64,000 bases of DNA from JABFXX01 sp036489755 (GCA_036489755.1 DASXFD010000003.1:1-64000); one strand, 5' to 3'. Counted from the stretch's first letter, positions 44,554 to 54,635 are shown. The notes: generated by a model not told the origin, from the sequence alone. Translations and numbers: made by a program.

Positions 44554-47271
44554 CTAGCGCGACTTGCCGAGCCAGGTCCGGAGCGATGACTCGAGCAGAT
44601 GCTTCTGCGCGAGGCAGTGATCGTTGCGCTCGGTCGCCTGCGCGATCGCCAGCTTCGCGCCAGGCAAGTTGCCAAACCGCTCGTGCACGAACGCGTCGTA
44701 GTCCTCGCGATGCGCGGGCTCGCAGGTATCGAGCATCACGAACGCCAGCGCGAGCGCGATCGGGAAGTCGTCATCGGCGACGACGGGCATCTTCGCGAGC
44801 AGCTGATCGGCGTGGTCTTTCACCCAGGCCGCGTTCGCGACGAGCGCGTCGTGATCGCCGGAGAACAAGAAGCCGAGCAGATCCTCGCCGCCGGTGGTCG
44901 GCGCCGCGAGTAGCGCGTCGGCGATCGTGCGATGGCGCGCCGGGTCACGCACCGCTCCCAGCCCGTGAACGATCGCGTCGCGGTTCGAGCGGTCCGGCTC
45001 CGTGGCGAGCTGCGCGAGGAGCTTCTCGGCGACGGCCGGATCGGCATTGGCAGCGAGCTCGGTCACGTTCCCGCGCACCGCCGTCGGCAGCTCGCGAAAC
45101 TTCGGGAACGCCTGCTTCGCCTGTGCATCGAGCACGTGCGATTCGGACCAGATCGACGCGTCGACCGCGTCGCTGCGCTCGAGCGCCGCGCCGTAGCTGT
45201 CGTTGGCTTGCGGCAACAGGCCCAACTTCTTCGCGGTCGCCTCGACGGCGGCGCGAACCTTGGCGCGCGCGGGCGGCAAGAGATCGTGAGGCACGAGCTC
45301 GGAAAGAAACGGCGGCAGCCCGGTCGCGCCGTTGCCGCTCGCACGCATGTCGCCGAGCGAGTCGGCGAACGCCTGCGCATCGCGCTCCGCATGGAGCTTT
45401 GCGGCGAGCTCCATCACGAGCGGGATCGACGGCGAGCCCGTACGCGCGTGCGCGGCGACGTGGCTGTAGATCGCGATGTGCTCGGCGGTCGTGAGCAGCG
45501 GCCACGCCTTGTCGCGGATCGCGTCGATCGCCTTCGGCTCGAGGTTCGCGCGGTAGTAGCCGTAGTTGCCGGCGGGCGCAAACCACGCCGGGCATCGATC
45601 GAGCGCGAGCTCGCCGGTCGCGGCTTCGAGCCGCGTGCACTTCTCGACGCGCTCGTGCTTCGCGCCTTCGTACGCGATGCACAGCGGAATGGCCCACGTG
45701 CGCTCGCTCGGCGGCGCGTTCTCGGTCGGCAGATATTGGCGCTGCGACAGCGCGACGGTGCCCTTGCCAGCCCCGCAGGTCAGCTTCATCGTGACGTCGG
45801 GAACGCCGGACTGATCGAAGTAATCGGTGACGAGCCGGCCGAGCGGCTTGCCGGCGGCCTTGTCGATCGCGGCGAACACATCGGCCGCCTTCGCGTTGCC
45901 ATAGGCGTGCGCCTTCAAGTAGTCGCGGATCGCGGTCTGGAACGCGCTCTCGCCGACCTCGTGCTCGATCATGCGCAGCACGGTCGCGCCCTTCGGGTAC
46001 GTGATGTCGTCGAAGATGTTGTGGATCGCGTCGAGCGTATCGATCGGCTGATGGATCTTGCGCGCGGACGTCAGCTCGTCGGCGCTGAGCGCCGATTCGC
46101 GATGGCCCATCACCTCGCTCGGCCAGCTCGGGTCGTACGCCGCGAGGATCTTGTCTTCCATCCAGGTCGCGAAGCTCTCGTTGAGCCAGATGTCGTCCCA
46201 CCACGTCGCCGTGACGAGGTCGCCAAACCATTGGTGCGCGGTCTCGTGGCCCATCACGGAAACGAGGCCGTACTCGTCGAACGGCGCCGGGTTCGACAAC
46301 AGCGTGTAGCGCGCGTCGGCGGTGACCATGCCGGCGTTCTCCATCGCGAGCCCGCGCGCGGACGGCACGATCACGTAATCGAGCTTGGGATACGGATACG
46401 GAATCGCGAACCACGCCTCGAGGATATCGACGATGCGCGGCATCGCCTTCGCGAGATACGCCGTCTCCTTCGCCTTGCCGTGCGGCGCGAACACGCGCAG
46501 CGGCAGCCCGCTCTTCGCCTTGCCCGCGTCGACGACGTCGTATGGCCCCACGCCGAACGCGATCAAGTAGCTCGGCAGCGGATGCGTCTGTGCGAACACG
46601 ACGCGGCGATGCTTGGCGTCGAGCGGCTTCTCGCTCGTGATCGGCGTGTTCGAAACCGCGAGCTGATCGCTCGGCACGTCGAGCGTGAGCTGCCACGGCA
46701 CCTTGAAGTCGGGCTCGTCGAAGCACGGGAATACGAGCCGCGCCGCCGTCGATTCGAACTGCGTGGTGACGTAGCGATCCTCGCCTTGCTTGCTCACGAA
46801 CGCGCCCTGATAGCCGTTCTGGACGAGCTTGCCGCGATACGTGACGTGCAGCGTCCACGTGCCCGGATCGAGCGGCTGCGACGGACGCAGCGCGAGGAAC
46901 TCGCCCGCCGGCTGGGCCGCGAGCGTGACCGTGCCCGAGCCGTTCGTCGCGGTCGCGTTGCTGATCGCGAGCGCGCCGCCGTGCATCCAGATCACGGCCG
47001 CGCGCTTGTCGAGCGTGCCGTCGATCGAGATCTCGCCGTCGAACGTCGGCTGCGCCGGATCGACTGCAAGCCGCGCGGTGACGTGCACGGGCATGAAGTA
47101 GCGCGGCAGGCGCAACGTCGGCACCGGCGGATCGAGCGCGGGCTCCGACGACGTGGTCGTCGTCGCAGGCGGCGGCGTCGCCGGAGCTGGTGCGACGGGC
47201 GGTTTGGCGGCGGGAGACGAGCAACCACTTGCGGCGGCGAGGACCGCGATCAGCCAACATGCGCGCTTCAT
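44554..47271 (-). CDS. M1 family aminopeptidase lipoprotein, copy 1
   Basis: A 905-residue gluzincin metallopeptidase anchored as a lipoprotein (lipobox SGC in 'LIAVLAAASGCSS', then a Pro/Thr linker). The substrate motif AMEN is present as 'GLAMENAGMV', and the zinc site as 'MGHETAHQWFGD', with the third ligand Glu 18 residues later in 'IWLNESFATW', the complete HExxH-x18-E. A C-terminal ERAP-like helical domain follows. It probably trims peptides at the cell surface. Tandem with a related gene 14 bases upstream. Confidence 0.95.
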   Translation of the reverse strand: MKRACWLIAVLAAASGCSSPAAKPPVAPAPATPPPATTTTSSEPALDPPVPTLRLPRYFMPVHVTARLAVDPAQPTFDGEISIDGTLDKRAAVIWMHGGALAISNATATNGSGTVTLAAQPAGEFLALRPSQPLDPGTWTLHVTYRGKLVQNGYQGAFVSKQGEDRYVTTQFESTAARLVFPCFDEPDFKVPWQLTLDVPSDQLAVSNTPITSEKPLDAKHRRVVFAQTHPLPSYLIAFGVGPYDVVDAGKAKSGLPLRVFAPHGKAKETAYLAKAMPRIVDILEAWFAIPYPYPKLDYVIVPSARGLAMENAGMVTADARYTLLSNPAPFDEYGLVSVMGHETAHQWFGDLVTATWWDDIWLNESFATWMEDKILAAYDPSWPSEVMGHRESALSADELTSARKIHQPIDTLDAIHNIFDDITYPKGATVLRMIEHEVGESAFQTAIRDYLKAHAYGNAKAADVFAAIDKAAGKPLGRLVTDYFDQSGVPDVTMKLTCGAGKGTVALSQRQYLPTENAPPSERTWAIPLCIAYEGAKHERVEKCTRLEAATGELALDRCPAWFAPAGNYGYYRANLEPKAIDAIRDKAWPLLTTAEHIAIYSHVAAHARTGSPSIPLVMELAAKLHAERDAQAFADSLGDMRASGNGATGLPPFLSELVPHDLLPPARAKVRAAVEATAKKLGLLPQANDSYGAALERSDAVDASIWSESHVLDAQAKQAFPKFRELPTAVRGNVTELAANADPAVAEKLLAQLATEPDRSNRDAIVHGLGAVRDPARHRTIADALLAAPTTGGEDLLGFLFSGDHDALVANAAWVKDHADQLLAKMPVVADDDFPIALALAFVMLDTCEPAHREDYDAFVHERFGNLPGAKLAIAQATERNDHCLAQKHLLESSLRTWLGKSR

Positions 47272-47285
47272 CGCGCGCGACTGTA

Positions 47286-50030
47286 CTACTTGCCCTTGAG
47301 CCAGGTGCGTACCATCGGCTCGACGGCCTGTCGCGCCCTGACGCATTGGTCGTAGCTCTCGATCGCCTGTTTGACGGGCCGTGCACCACCGGTGAGCTTG
47401 CCGAAATGCGCGTCGAGAAACGCGGCGACGTCGTCGCGGCGCGCCGGATCGCAGCTCGACGTGAACACGCGCATCAGGCGCAGCCCCATCTGGCTCGTCG
47501 AGCCGGCGCCCAGCCGCGGCAACAGCTCGTCGACGTGCGCGCGTACATACGCCTCGCTATCGCGGTGCGCCGACACATCGCCGGCGGTGATCACGGTGAG
47601 CAGATCGACGGGCGTCAGCCGCGGATCGGGCACGAGCTTGTCGAGCATCGCGCGGTGGCGCTTCGGATCGTCCACCCCGACTGCCGCGCCCAGCAGCTCG
47701 CCGTGCAACTGCGGATCTTTCTCGGCGAACGCGTCGGCGAGCAGCTTGTCGGAGACGGCTTGGTCGGCATTCGCGGCGATCGACAGCACCGCGCGTCGCG
47801 ACGCGGCCGACAGATCGCGATACGTCGCGACGAGCCGCTTCGCCTCGGCATCGAGCACGTGCGAGTGCGACCACATGATCGCGCCGAGCATCGCCGCGCG
47901 CGCAGCTTCGGTGCCGACGTCTTCTTCCGTATGCGCGACGAGGCCGCGCTGCTTCGCGAGCGGCTCGACGTAGCGGCGCACGTACGCCTCGGCCGCCGGG
48001 CGCAGCTCGTCGGGGATGATCGCCGTCCAGTTGTTCGGCAGGCCGGTCGCGCCGAAGTTGCCGATGCCGGTCGGATCGCCGAGGCCGGCCGCGAGCTCCT
48101 GGCCCGAGCCGGCGCGCAGCTTGGCCTGGAACGACAGCGCGAGCTGGAGCGGCAGCCGGCCCGAGCGCGCGTAGTCGGCGACGGCGTCGGCCATCTGAAC
48201 GCGCTCGTCGGGCGTGAGCACCTTCCAGCCGAAATCGCGCACGGCTTCGTACGCCTTCGGATCGAGCCGCGTCTCGGAATATGCATACGTGCCCGACGGC
48301 GCGATCCATTTCGGACAATCGACGGTCCTGAGCTCGGCGGTCGGAGAATTCGTCAGCTGCGCGTCGAGATCGACGCACGTGTCGTGGCGGCCGCCTTTGC
48401 CGTCGTCCATCGCGACGCACACCGGCATCGACCACCGTTCGGGCGGCAGCTTGTCGTCGTCGCTCGCGCTCAGCCGGTGCTCCGCGATCGTGATCACCGC
48501 GTTGCTGCCCTTCGTGCACGCCGATTTGGTGAGCGTGATCTCGGGCGCGCCCGGCTGATCGAAGAAGCTCGAGGTCTCGTCGGCGAGCGAGTGACCGGCT
48601 TCGTGCTCGATCGCCTCGAACAGATCGGCCGCGGTCGCGCTGCCGTACGCGTGCGCGGCGAGATACGTGCGGATCGCCTGCTGGAACTTCGCTTCGCCGA
48701 CTTGATGCTCGATCATGCGCAGCACGAGCCCGCCCTTCGGGTACGTGATCGCGTCGAACGCGTTGTCGATGTCGCCTTCGCTCTCGATCGGCTGGCGGAT
48801 CTTGCGCGCGCTCGCGAGCATGTCGAGCCGCAGCACCTGGCGCTTGTAGTTGACCTCGCTCGGCCAGCTCGGATCGTACGCGGCGAGGATCTTGTCCTCG
48901 GCCCACGTCGCGAAGCTCTCGTTGAGCCAGATGTCGTCCCACCACGCCGCGGTCACGAGATCGCCGAACCATTGGTGCGCGGTCTCGTGGCCCATCACCG
49001 ACACCATGAGATAGCGCTCGCGCGCCGAGGGATGCGCGAACATCACGATGCGCGCGTCCGTCGTGATCATGCCGGCGTTCTCCATCGCGCCGCCGCCGCG
49101 CGACGGCAGCGCGACGAGATCGAGCTTCGGATACGGAAACGGGATCGCGAACCAGCTCTCGAGAAAATCGACGATCTTCGGCTCGGCGGCGGCGATCGCC
49201 TTGACTCGGTCGGCGGTGCCGCGCGGCGTGACGATCCGGATCGGCAGGCCACTCTTCGCCTTGCCCGCGTCGACGATGTCCCACGGGCCGACCGCGAACG
49301 CGACGAGGTAGCTCGGCAGCGGCTTGGTTTCCTGAAACGTGATGCGCGTGTGATCGGCATCGATCTCGGCCTGGCCGAAGACCGGCGTGTTCGACACCGC
49401 GACCGCCGCCTTCGGCACGTCGAGCGTGAGCTGCCACGGCGTCTTGCGATCGGGCTCGTCGATACACGGGAACGCGAGCCGCGCGCCGAGCGACTCGAAC
49501 TGCGTGGCGAGGTACGTGTCGCTGCCGTACTTCGTCGCGAACACGCCGCGGAACCCGTTCGACGCGACGTGACCGCGATACTTGAGGTGCAGCATCCAGC
49601 GGCCGGCGTGGAGCGGCTCTTGCGGGCGCAGCTCGAGGTAGTCGCCGTGCGACGTGACCGTCAGCGGCTTCGGGATCACGACGATCCTCGAGCGAATGCC
49701 CTTGGCGAGCAGCGGCGCGGCGGTCGCTTGCTCGATCTCGAGGTTCTTGCCGTCGAGCCAGATCACAGCGGACCGCTTGTCGAGCTGGCCGGTGATCGAG
49801 ATCTCGCCGGTGAAGTCGGGCTTCGCCGGATCGACCGCGAGCTCGGCGTTGTAGCTCTCGGGCGTGAAGTTGCGCGGCAGGCGCAGCGTCGGCAGCGGCG
49901 GATCGATCGCCGGCTCTTCCACGGGCGCCGGCGTGCTCGGCGGCGCCGCCGGAGGCGCCGCGGCGACGGTCTTCGTATCGGGCGATGGACAACAGCTCGC
50001 GGCGACAAGCGCGACGACCAGCCATTTCAT
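47286..50030 (-). CDS. M1 family aminopeptidase lipoprotein, copy 2
   Basis: A 914-residue paralogue of the following gene with the same layout: a lipoprotein-like signal ('MKWLVVALVAASCCPSP', Cys-Cys), an Ala/Pro linker, 'GGAMENAGMI', 'MGHETAHQWFGD' with Glu 18 residues on, and a long helical C-terminus. The two are close across the catalytic core but diverge in the linker and C-terminal domain, consistent with an old tandem duplication and different peptide preference. It is probably the first gene of the pair's operon. Confidence 0.95.
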   Translation of the reverse strand: MKWLVVALVAASCCPSPDTKTVAAAPPAAPPSTPAPVEEPAIDPPLPTLRLPRNFTPESYNAELAVDPAKPDFTGEISITGQLDKRSAVIWLDGKNLEIEQATAAPLLAKGIRSRIVVIPKPLTVTSHGDYLELRPQEPLHAGRWMLHLKYRGHVASNGFRGVFATKYGSDTYLATQFESLGARLAFPCIDEPDRKTPWQLTLDVPKAAVAVSNTPVFGQAEIDADHTRITFQETKPLPSYLVAFAVGPWDIVDAGKAKSGLPIRIVTPRGTADRVKAIAAAEPKIVDFLESWFAIPFPYPKLDLVALPSRGGGAMENAGMITTDARIVMFAHPSARERYLMVSVMGHETAHQWFGDLVTAAWWDDIWLNESFATWAEDKILAAYDPSWPSEVNYKRQVLRLDMLASARKIRQPIESEGDIDNAFDAITYPKGGLVLRMIEHQVGEAKFQQAIRTYLAAHAYGSATAADLFEAIEHEAGHSLADETSSFFDQPGAPEITLTKSACTKGSNAVITIAEHRLSASDDDKLPPERWSMPVCVAMDDGKGGRHDTCVDLDAQLTNSPTAELRTVDCPKWIAPSGTYAYSETRLDPKAYEAVRDFGWKVLTPDERVQMADAVADYARSGRLPLQLALSFQAKLRAGSGQELAAGLGDPTGIGNFGATGLPNNWTAIIPDELRPAAEAYVRRYVEPLAKQRGLVAHTEEDVGTEAARAAMLGAIMWSHSHVLDAEAKRLVATYRDLSAASRRAVLSIAANADQAVSDKLLADAFAEKDPQLHGELLGAAVGVDDPKRHRAMLDKLVPDPRLTPVDLLTVITAGDVSAHRDSEAYVRAHVDELLPRLGAGSTSQMGLRLMRVFTSSCDPARRDDVAAFLDAHFGKLTGGARPVKQAIESYDQCVRARQAVEPMVRTWLKGK

Positions 50031-50047
50031 ATGCGCGCGACTCTAGC

Positions 50048-51157
50048 TCAGCCGAGGTGCGACGGGCGCTTCCGGCCCTCGATGAACGCGTCGAGGTCGT
50101 GCTCCTCGGGCGAGTTCTCGTCGATCACCACGTCGACGAGCTCCTCTTCCGGCGTCAGCTCTTCGACGTCGAGCTCGTCGCCGTCTTCCATGCGCACCGA
50201 GCCGGCGGCGATGTGCGGCGGCGGCTCGATCACGTCGTCGTTCATCTCGTCGTCGTCGAGATCGGCGCTGTAGGGCAATTCCTCGACGTGGAGCTCCGCC
50301 TCGAGATCGGCGTGCTGCAGCTTCTTGCCGATGATGCAGCCGGCGGCGACCGTGACCTGGAACGGGCGACCATCGAAGTACGCGTCGATCGCTTCCTTGA
50401 TGTACCAGAAGACGTCCTGCATCTCTTGGCCGCTGCCGGCGATCTCTTTCCACTCGGCGAGCGGCCCGTACTCGATCACCGGCGCGAAGAAGAACTCGCG
50501 CGAGCTCTTGAACAGCAGCGTGAACTCTTCGATCTCGACCTTGCCGTCGAGGTGCGCGACGCCCATCGCGTGCTCGAGGCGATCGATCGTCGGGTAGCGC
50601 TCGATGTGCTTCTCGAGTCGCTCGAGCGCCTCGTGCTTGTCGTGCTTGATCAGCACCTCGCGGTAGAGGTCGTGGAATTCCTGGAACGTGCCGGACAGCG
50701 GCAGCGTGCAGCGCACCTCGCCGCCGCGCTTGGTCACGCGCGTGAAGTCGTGCAGCGCCGCATCGAGGCTCGGCATCTCGTCGAGCCCGAGGTTGCACAC
50801 GAGCAGATCGTAGACGTCGTCGGCGAACGACAGCTTCGGCACCGCGCTCTCGGTGCGGAAGAACACGCCCTTCTTGCCGAGCGGCCCGAGGTCGGAGACC
50901 TTGCGGCGCGCGACGTCGAGCATCGCGCTCGACGCATCGATCGCGATGAGCCGGCTGCCGTCGGTCATGCGGCGCAGGATCTCGATCGTCGGCCAACCGG
51001 TGCCGCACGAGACGTCGAGAACCTGGCCGCGCTCGGGGACCGCGAGGTTGCGCAGGAGCATCTTGGCGAAACGCGTTCCCCAAACCGGCGCGATCTCTTC
51101 GTCGTAGATGCGCGCCAGCTTCTCGACCTTCAGACTGCGATTCGGCTGAACGGTCAC
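50048..51157 (-). CDS. class I SAM-dependent methyltransferase with acidic C-terminal tail
   Basis: About 369 residues from the GTG at 51157. SAM motif I 'GQVLDVSCGTGWPTIEIL' near residue 45, then 'LIAIDASSAMLDVARRKV' and 'YDLLVCNLGLDEMPSLDAAL'. The remaining 150 residues contain 'FDGRPFQVTVAAGCIIGKKL' and end in a strongly acidic tail (YSADLDDDEMNDDVIEPPP; EELTPEEELVDVVIDENSPE). No substrate can be assigned. The tail is unusual and may bind a protein partner. Confidence 0.85.
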   Translation of the reverse strand: MTVQPNRSLKVEKLARIYDEEIAPVWGTRFAKMLLRNLAVPERGQVLDVSCGTGWPTIEILRRMTDGSRLIAIDASSAMLDVARRKVSDLGPLGKKGVFFRTESAVPKLSFADDVYDLLVCNLGLDEMPSLDAALHDFTRVTKRGGEVRCTLPLSGTFQEFHDLYREVLIKHDKHEALERLEKHIERYPTIDRLEHAMGVAHLDGKVEIEEFTLLFKSSREFFFAPVIEYGPLAEWKEIAGSGQEMQDVFWYIKEAIDAYFDGRPFQVTVAAGCIIGKKLQHADLEAELHVEELPYSADLDDDEMNDDVIEPPPHIAAGSVRMEDGDELDVEELTPEEELVDVVIDENSPEEHDLDAFIEGRKRPSHLG

Positions 51158-51195
51158 GTACTCAGCTGTGATCTTACGGATTTGAGCCGGTAAGT

Positions 51196-52224
51196 CTACT
51201 GAATCATCGTGTCCAGCTGATACGCGCCGTCGGCACCCGAGGCGACACCGTCGACGACGATCCAGTACATGTGCGGACCTACGACGTGCGCCGTCGCTGG
51301 ATCGGCGGATTCGACGGCCGGATCGCACTCCGCGCACGCCAGCTGGCCCGCGGGACCCACGACGTAAACCTCTGAAACAAACGCGCTGCCGCTGCCGGCG
51401 CTGCCGTCGCAGGTGGTCGCGGTCAGCGTCGCGTCCGATCCCGGGCACAGCGAGAAGTAGTAGTCGTCGTCGGGCGCCGGCTCGGCCGAGCACGTCAGGC
51501 TCCCCACTGCGGTCGACTGATCGTCGTCATCGCTCGACGTGTCGCCGTCGACCTCCTTGCCGGGCGTGATCCCGGTGCCGTTCCGGTGGCCCGGCTCGAC
51601 GTGCAGCGTGAGCGATCCCGCGGTGACCGCGCTCGACGCCTGATCGATCTCGATGCAGCTCGTGCCGAACCCGAGGTTCCAGATGCCCTGCGACTGCATC
51701 GTGCTGCACGCGTTGTCGCGGCAGCTCGTGCCGCCGGGCGCATCTCCGTCGACACAATTGCCGTGATAGACGCGGATGATCGAGTCGAAGTCGGAGTCGA
51801 ACGTGTCGAAGTAAAAGGTCTCGGGCCCGCCGAGCTTGACCTTGTAGAACACGTCGCGGCCGCCGCTGCCGCCGCAGAACATGCCGCTGCCGCTCGCGTC
51901 GTCATGCGCGTACTCGAGGTCGGCCGTGAACGTGCCGCCCATCGTCACGTCGATCGCGCCCGAGGCCACATCGTTCGACGGGCATGCCGGATCGCTGCCG
52001 TCGCAATCCTGATCGATGCCGTCGCCGCAGATCTCGGGCGACGGAATGCACGCGTCGCCCGGCACCGCGTCCGCGAGCTGCATGGCAGAGCCTTCGCAAG
52101 TTTGGGTCGCCGGCGAGCACACGAGTCCCGCCGGGCACGATCCGTCGCTGGCACAGGGCGCGCCGGCGGGTGGTCGCGCCGAATAACACCCGAGCAGCAG
52201 CGCGATGAACAGCCAGGATCGCAC
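51196..52224 (-). CDS. Cys-rich lipoprotein with MopE-type metal-binding motif
   Basis: A 342-residue lipoprotein from the GTG at 52224: 'WLFIALLLGCYSARPP' (lipobox LGC), then 'CASDGSCPAGLVCSPATQTC' (small disulphide module) and 'CGDGIDQDCDGSDPACP', the metal-binding repeat seen in MopE-like and many myxobacterial surface proteins. The rest is a secreted beta-sandwich with paired Cys ('CVDGDAPGGTSCRDNACS'). Possibly a calcium- or copper-binding surface protein; only the motif supports this. Confidence 0.82.
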   Translation of the reverse strand: MRSWLFIALLLGCYSARPPAGAPCASDGSCPAGLVCSPATQTCEGSAMQLADAVPGDACIPSPEICGDGIDQDCDGSDPACPSNDVASGAIDVTMGGTFTADLEYAHDDASGSGMFCGGSGGRDVFYKVKLGGPETFYFDTFDSDFDSIIRVYHGNCVDGDAPGGTSCRDNACSTMQSQGIWNLGFGTSCIEIDQASSAVTAGSLTLHVEPGHRNGTGITPGKEVDGDTSSDDDDQSTAVGSLTCSAEPAPDDDYYFSLCPGSDATLTATTCDGSAGSGSAFVSEVYVVGPAGQLACAECDPAVESADPATAHVVGPHMYWIVVDGVASGADGAYQLDTMIQ

Positions 52225-52288
52225 CGTTCCATGTTCGACCCATCGTGACGATCGCGCAATCGATTTACGCGCCGGGTCAACGGTCCCC

Positions 52289-52891
52289 TTACATGGGCGC
52301 GTGCATGTAAGGCGTCGGATCCCGAACCGTGTAGTGCAGGCGGCACGAGAGCTCGCCGACCCGGCCGCGGATCTCTGCGTTCGCGAGCACGCCGACCAAG
52401 CACGCCGCGACGCCGGCATCGGCGCCTTCGACCGTCGCGATCGCATGGCCACCGCCGCGCACGACGCCGTGCACGAAAACGTCTGCAGTGGTCGCGAAGC
52501 ATGCTTTCAACGCCGGCTCGGCCGCGTGGAGATCGCGATACACCTGTTGGCGATCGAGCGCGCCGGTGGTCTCGAGATGATCGATCTCGAGGAGCTCGAG
52601 CTCCACGACCGAGCGATAGCTCGCATACGGAGCCGGGCATGACAGGGTCGTGGTCACCTCGCCGTGCGCGATGGTCCGCGTCGCGACACACCCGTAGAGT
52701 CCCGGCGGGCTCTCGAAGTGGGCATAGACCTCGCCGGGACGCGGCGGCGGCGGATCGACGATGCTGGCGATGATCGCGGCATCGGTCGGCGACTCGGCAT
52801 GCGCGCTCGGCGGCTGCGGTCGCGACGGCTGCGGTCGCACGACCTGCAGATGCCCGCACGCGCACAGCCAGGCTGCAACGAGCGCGCGCAC
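52289..52891 (-). CDS. predicted small lipoprotein, function unknown
   Basis: A 200-residue protein from a GTG. Lipobox LCAC in 'ALVAAWLCACGHL', a Pro-rich linker ('RPQPSRPQPPSAHAESP'), and a beta-rich domain with 'GLYGCVATRTIAHGEVTTTL' and 'CFATTADVFVHGVVRGGG', containing several cysteines (about residues 68, 84, 131, 164 and 182). The last part (RVGELSCRLHYTVRDP) resembles the AgmX/PglI C-terminal type domain of myxobacterial gliding-motility proteins, but I cannot confirm this. It starts 16 bases before the end of thiC in the same direction. Confidence 0.62.
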   Translation of the reverse strand: MRALVAAWLCACGHLQVVRPQPSRPQPPSAHAESPTDAAIIASIVDPPPPRPGEVYAHFESPPGLYGCVATRTIAHGEVTTTLSCPAPYASYRSVVELELLEIDHLETTGALDRQQVYRDLHAAEPALKACFATTADVFVHGVVRGGGHAIATVEGADAGVAACLVGVLANAEIRGRVGELSCRLHYTVRDPTPYMHAPM

Positions 52892-52907
52892 ATCTGTAAG
52901 ACACGCG

Positions 52908-54512
52908 TCAGCGCGCAGGTTGCGGCACGTACAGCTCGCCGCCGAGCTGCTTGAACTCTTCCGACTTCGCCGCCATGCCGGCCGCGAGCTCGCGGACCTC
53001 GCCGGTGATCTTCATCGAGCAGAACTTCGGCCCGCACATCGAGCAGAAGTGCGCCGTTTTCGCGCCATCCGCGGGCAGCGTCTCGTCGTGGAAGTGCTTC
53101 GCGGTGTCCGGATCGAGCGACAGGTGGAACTGGTCCTGCCATCGGAACTCGAACCGCGCCTTCGACAGCGCGTCGTCGCGGAGCTGCGCGCCGGGATGGC
53201 CTTTCGCGAGGTCCGCCGCGTGCGCCGCGATCTTGTACGCGATCACGCCGGCCTTGACGTCATCGCGATCGGGCAAGCCGAGGTGCTCCTTCGGCGTGAC
53301 GTAGCAGAGCATCGCGGTGCCGAACCAGCCGATCATCGCGGCGCCGATCGCGCTCGTGATGTGGTCGTAGCCGGGCGCGATGTCGGTGACGAGTGGGCCG
53401 AGCGTGTAGAACGGCGCTTCCTTGCAGAGCTTCATCTGCAGGTCGACGTTCTCCTTGATCTTGTGCATGCCGACGTGGCCGGGCCCCTCGATCATCGTCT
53501 GGACGTCGTGCTTCCACGCGATCTCGGTGAGCTCGCCGAGCGACTCGAGCTCCGCGAGCTGCGCGCGATCGTTCGCGTCGGCGGTCGAGCCCGGGCGCAG
53601 GCCGTCGCCGAGCGAGAACGCGACGTCGTACTTCTTCATCACGTCGCAGATCCGCTCGAAGTGCGTGTAGAGGAAGTTCTCCTGGTGGTGCGCGAGGCAC
53701 CACTTCGCCATGATCGAGCCGCCGCGCGACACGATGCCGGTGACGCGATTCGCGGTGAGTGGGATGTACGCCATGCGCACGCCCGCGTGGATCGTGAAGT
53801 AGTCGACGCCCTGCTCCGCCTGCTCGATGAGCGTCTCGATGAACAGGTCGATCGTCAGCTTGTCGGGATCGCCGCCGACCTTCTCGAGGCACTGATAGAT
53901 CGGGACCGTGCCGATCGGCACCGGCGAGTTGCGCACGATCCACTCGCGCGTCTCGTGGATGTTGGCGCCGGTCGACAGATCCATCACGGTGTCGGCGCCC
54001 CACTTCACGGCCCACCGCAGCTTGTCGACCTCCTCGCCGATCGTCGACGACACGGCCGAGTTGCCGATGTTCGCGTTGATCTTCACGAGGAACTTCGAGC
54101 CGATGATCATCGGCTCGGACTCGGGGTGGTTGATGTTCGCCGGCAGGATCGCACGGCCGCGCGCGATCTCGTCGCGGACGAATTCGGGCGACATGTTCTC
54201 GCGGATCGCGACGAACTTCATTTCCGGCGTCACGATGCCGCGCCGCGCGAAATGCATCTGCGATTGGTTGGCTTCGCCTTTGCGCGCGTCGATCCACGGC
54301 TGGCGTAGCTTCGGCAAACCGTGGTGCGGATCGTGGCCCTGCGGGCCGCTCGTGTCGTAGACGTCGAACGCCGGCTCGCCGCCCGACAGCGCGATGCGCC
54401 GGATCGGAACGGACAGCCCGTCTTGCTCGACGTAGACCTTCTGCGAGGCCGGGAAGCCCTCGATGACGGGCAGGTTCGCGACGGGATCGGTGACGACTGG
54501 TAGCTTGCTCAT
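52908..54512 (-). CDS. thiC: phosphomethylpyrimidine synthase
   Basis: A 534-residue radical SAM enzyme converting aminoimidazole ribotide to HMP-P for thiamine. Signature blocks: 'MNFARRGIVTPEM'-type segment seen as 'MHFARRGIVTPEMKFVAIRE', 'TIGEEVDKLRWAVKWGADTV', 'VDYFTIHAGVR', 'GPGHVGMHKIKENVDLQ' and the Fe-S motif 'CSMCGPKFCSMK'. Preceded by a TPP riboswitch that overlaps its SD (GGGAGG). Confidence 0.97.
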   Translation of the reverse strand: MSKLPVVTDPVANLPVIEGFPASQKVYVEQDGLSVPIRRIALSGGEPAFDVYDTSGPQGHDPHHGLPKLRQPWIDARKGEANQSQMHFARRGIVTPEMKFVAIRENMSPEFVRDEIARGRAILPANINHPESEPMIIGSKFLVKINANIGNSAVSSTIGEEVDKLRWAVKWGADTVMDLSTGANIHETREWIVRNSPVPIGTVPIYQCLEKVGGDPDKLTIDLFIETLIEQAEQGVDYFTIHAGVRMAYIPLTANRVTGIVSRGGSIMAKWCLAHHQENFLYTHFERICDVMKKYDVAFSLGDGLRPGSTADANDRAQLAELESLGELTEIAWKHDVQTMIEGPGHVGMHKIKENVDLQMKLCKEAPFYTLGPLVTDIAPGYDHITSAIGAAMIGWFGTAMLCYVTPKEHLGLPDRDDVKAGVIAYKIAAHAADLAKGHPGAQLRDDALSKARFEFRWQDQFHLSLDPDTAKHFHDETLPADGAKTAHFCSMCGPKFCSMKITGEVRELAAGMAAKSEEFKQLGGELYVPQPAR

Positions 54513-54516
54513 GATG

Positions 54517-54603
54517 CCTCCCTACGCCGGCATTATCCGGGTCAGGTTCTGGGGTCGCACGCGCGTCGTGCCTCTCAGCCTCGGGATGAAGCTCCCCCGC
54601 TAT
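54517..54603 (-). ncRNA. TPP riboswitch (THI element)
   Basis: On the minus strand: GGGGGAGC, the conserved P2 'GAGGCTGAGAGG', then 'GAACCTGACCCGGATAATGC' core pieces and GCGTAGGGAGG, in the canonical order. The element runs into the thiC SD, so it probably acts by translational occlusion when TPP binds. Confidence 0.95.
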
Positions 54604-54635
54604 GTGCGCCGGACCTTATGATGTAGATCTGGCGG

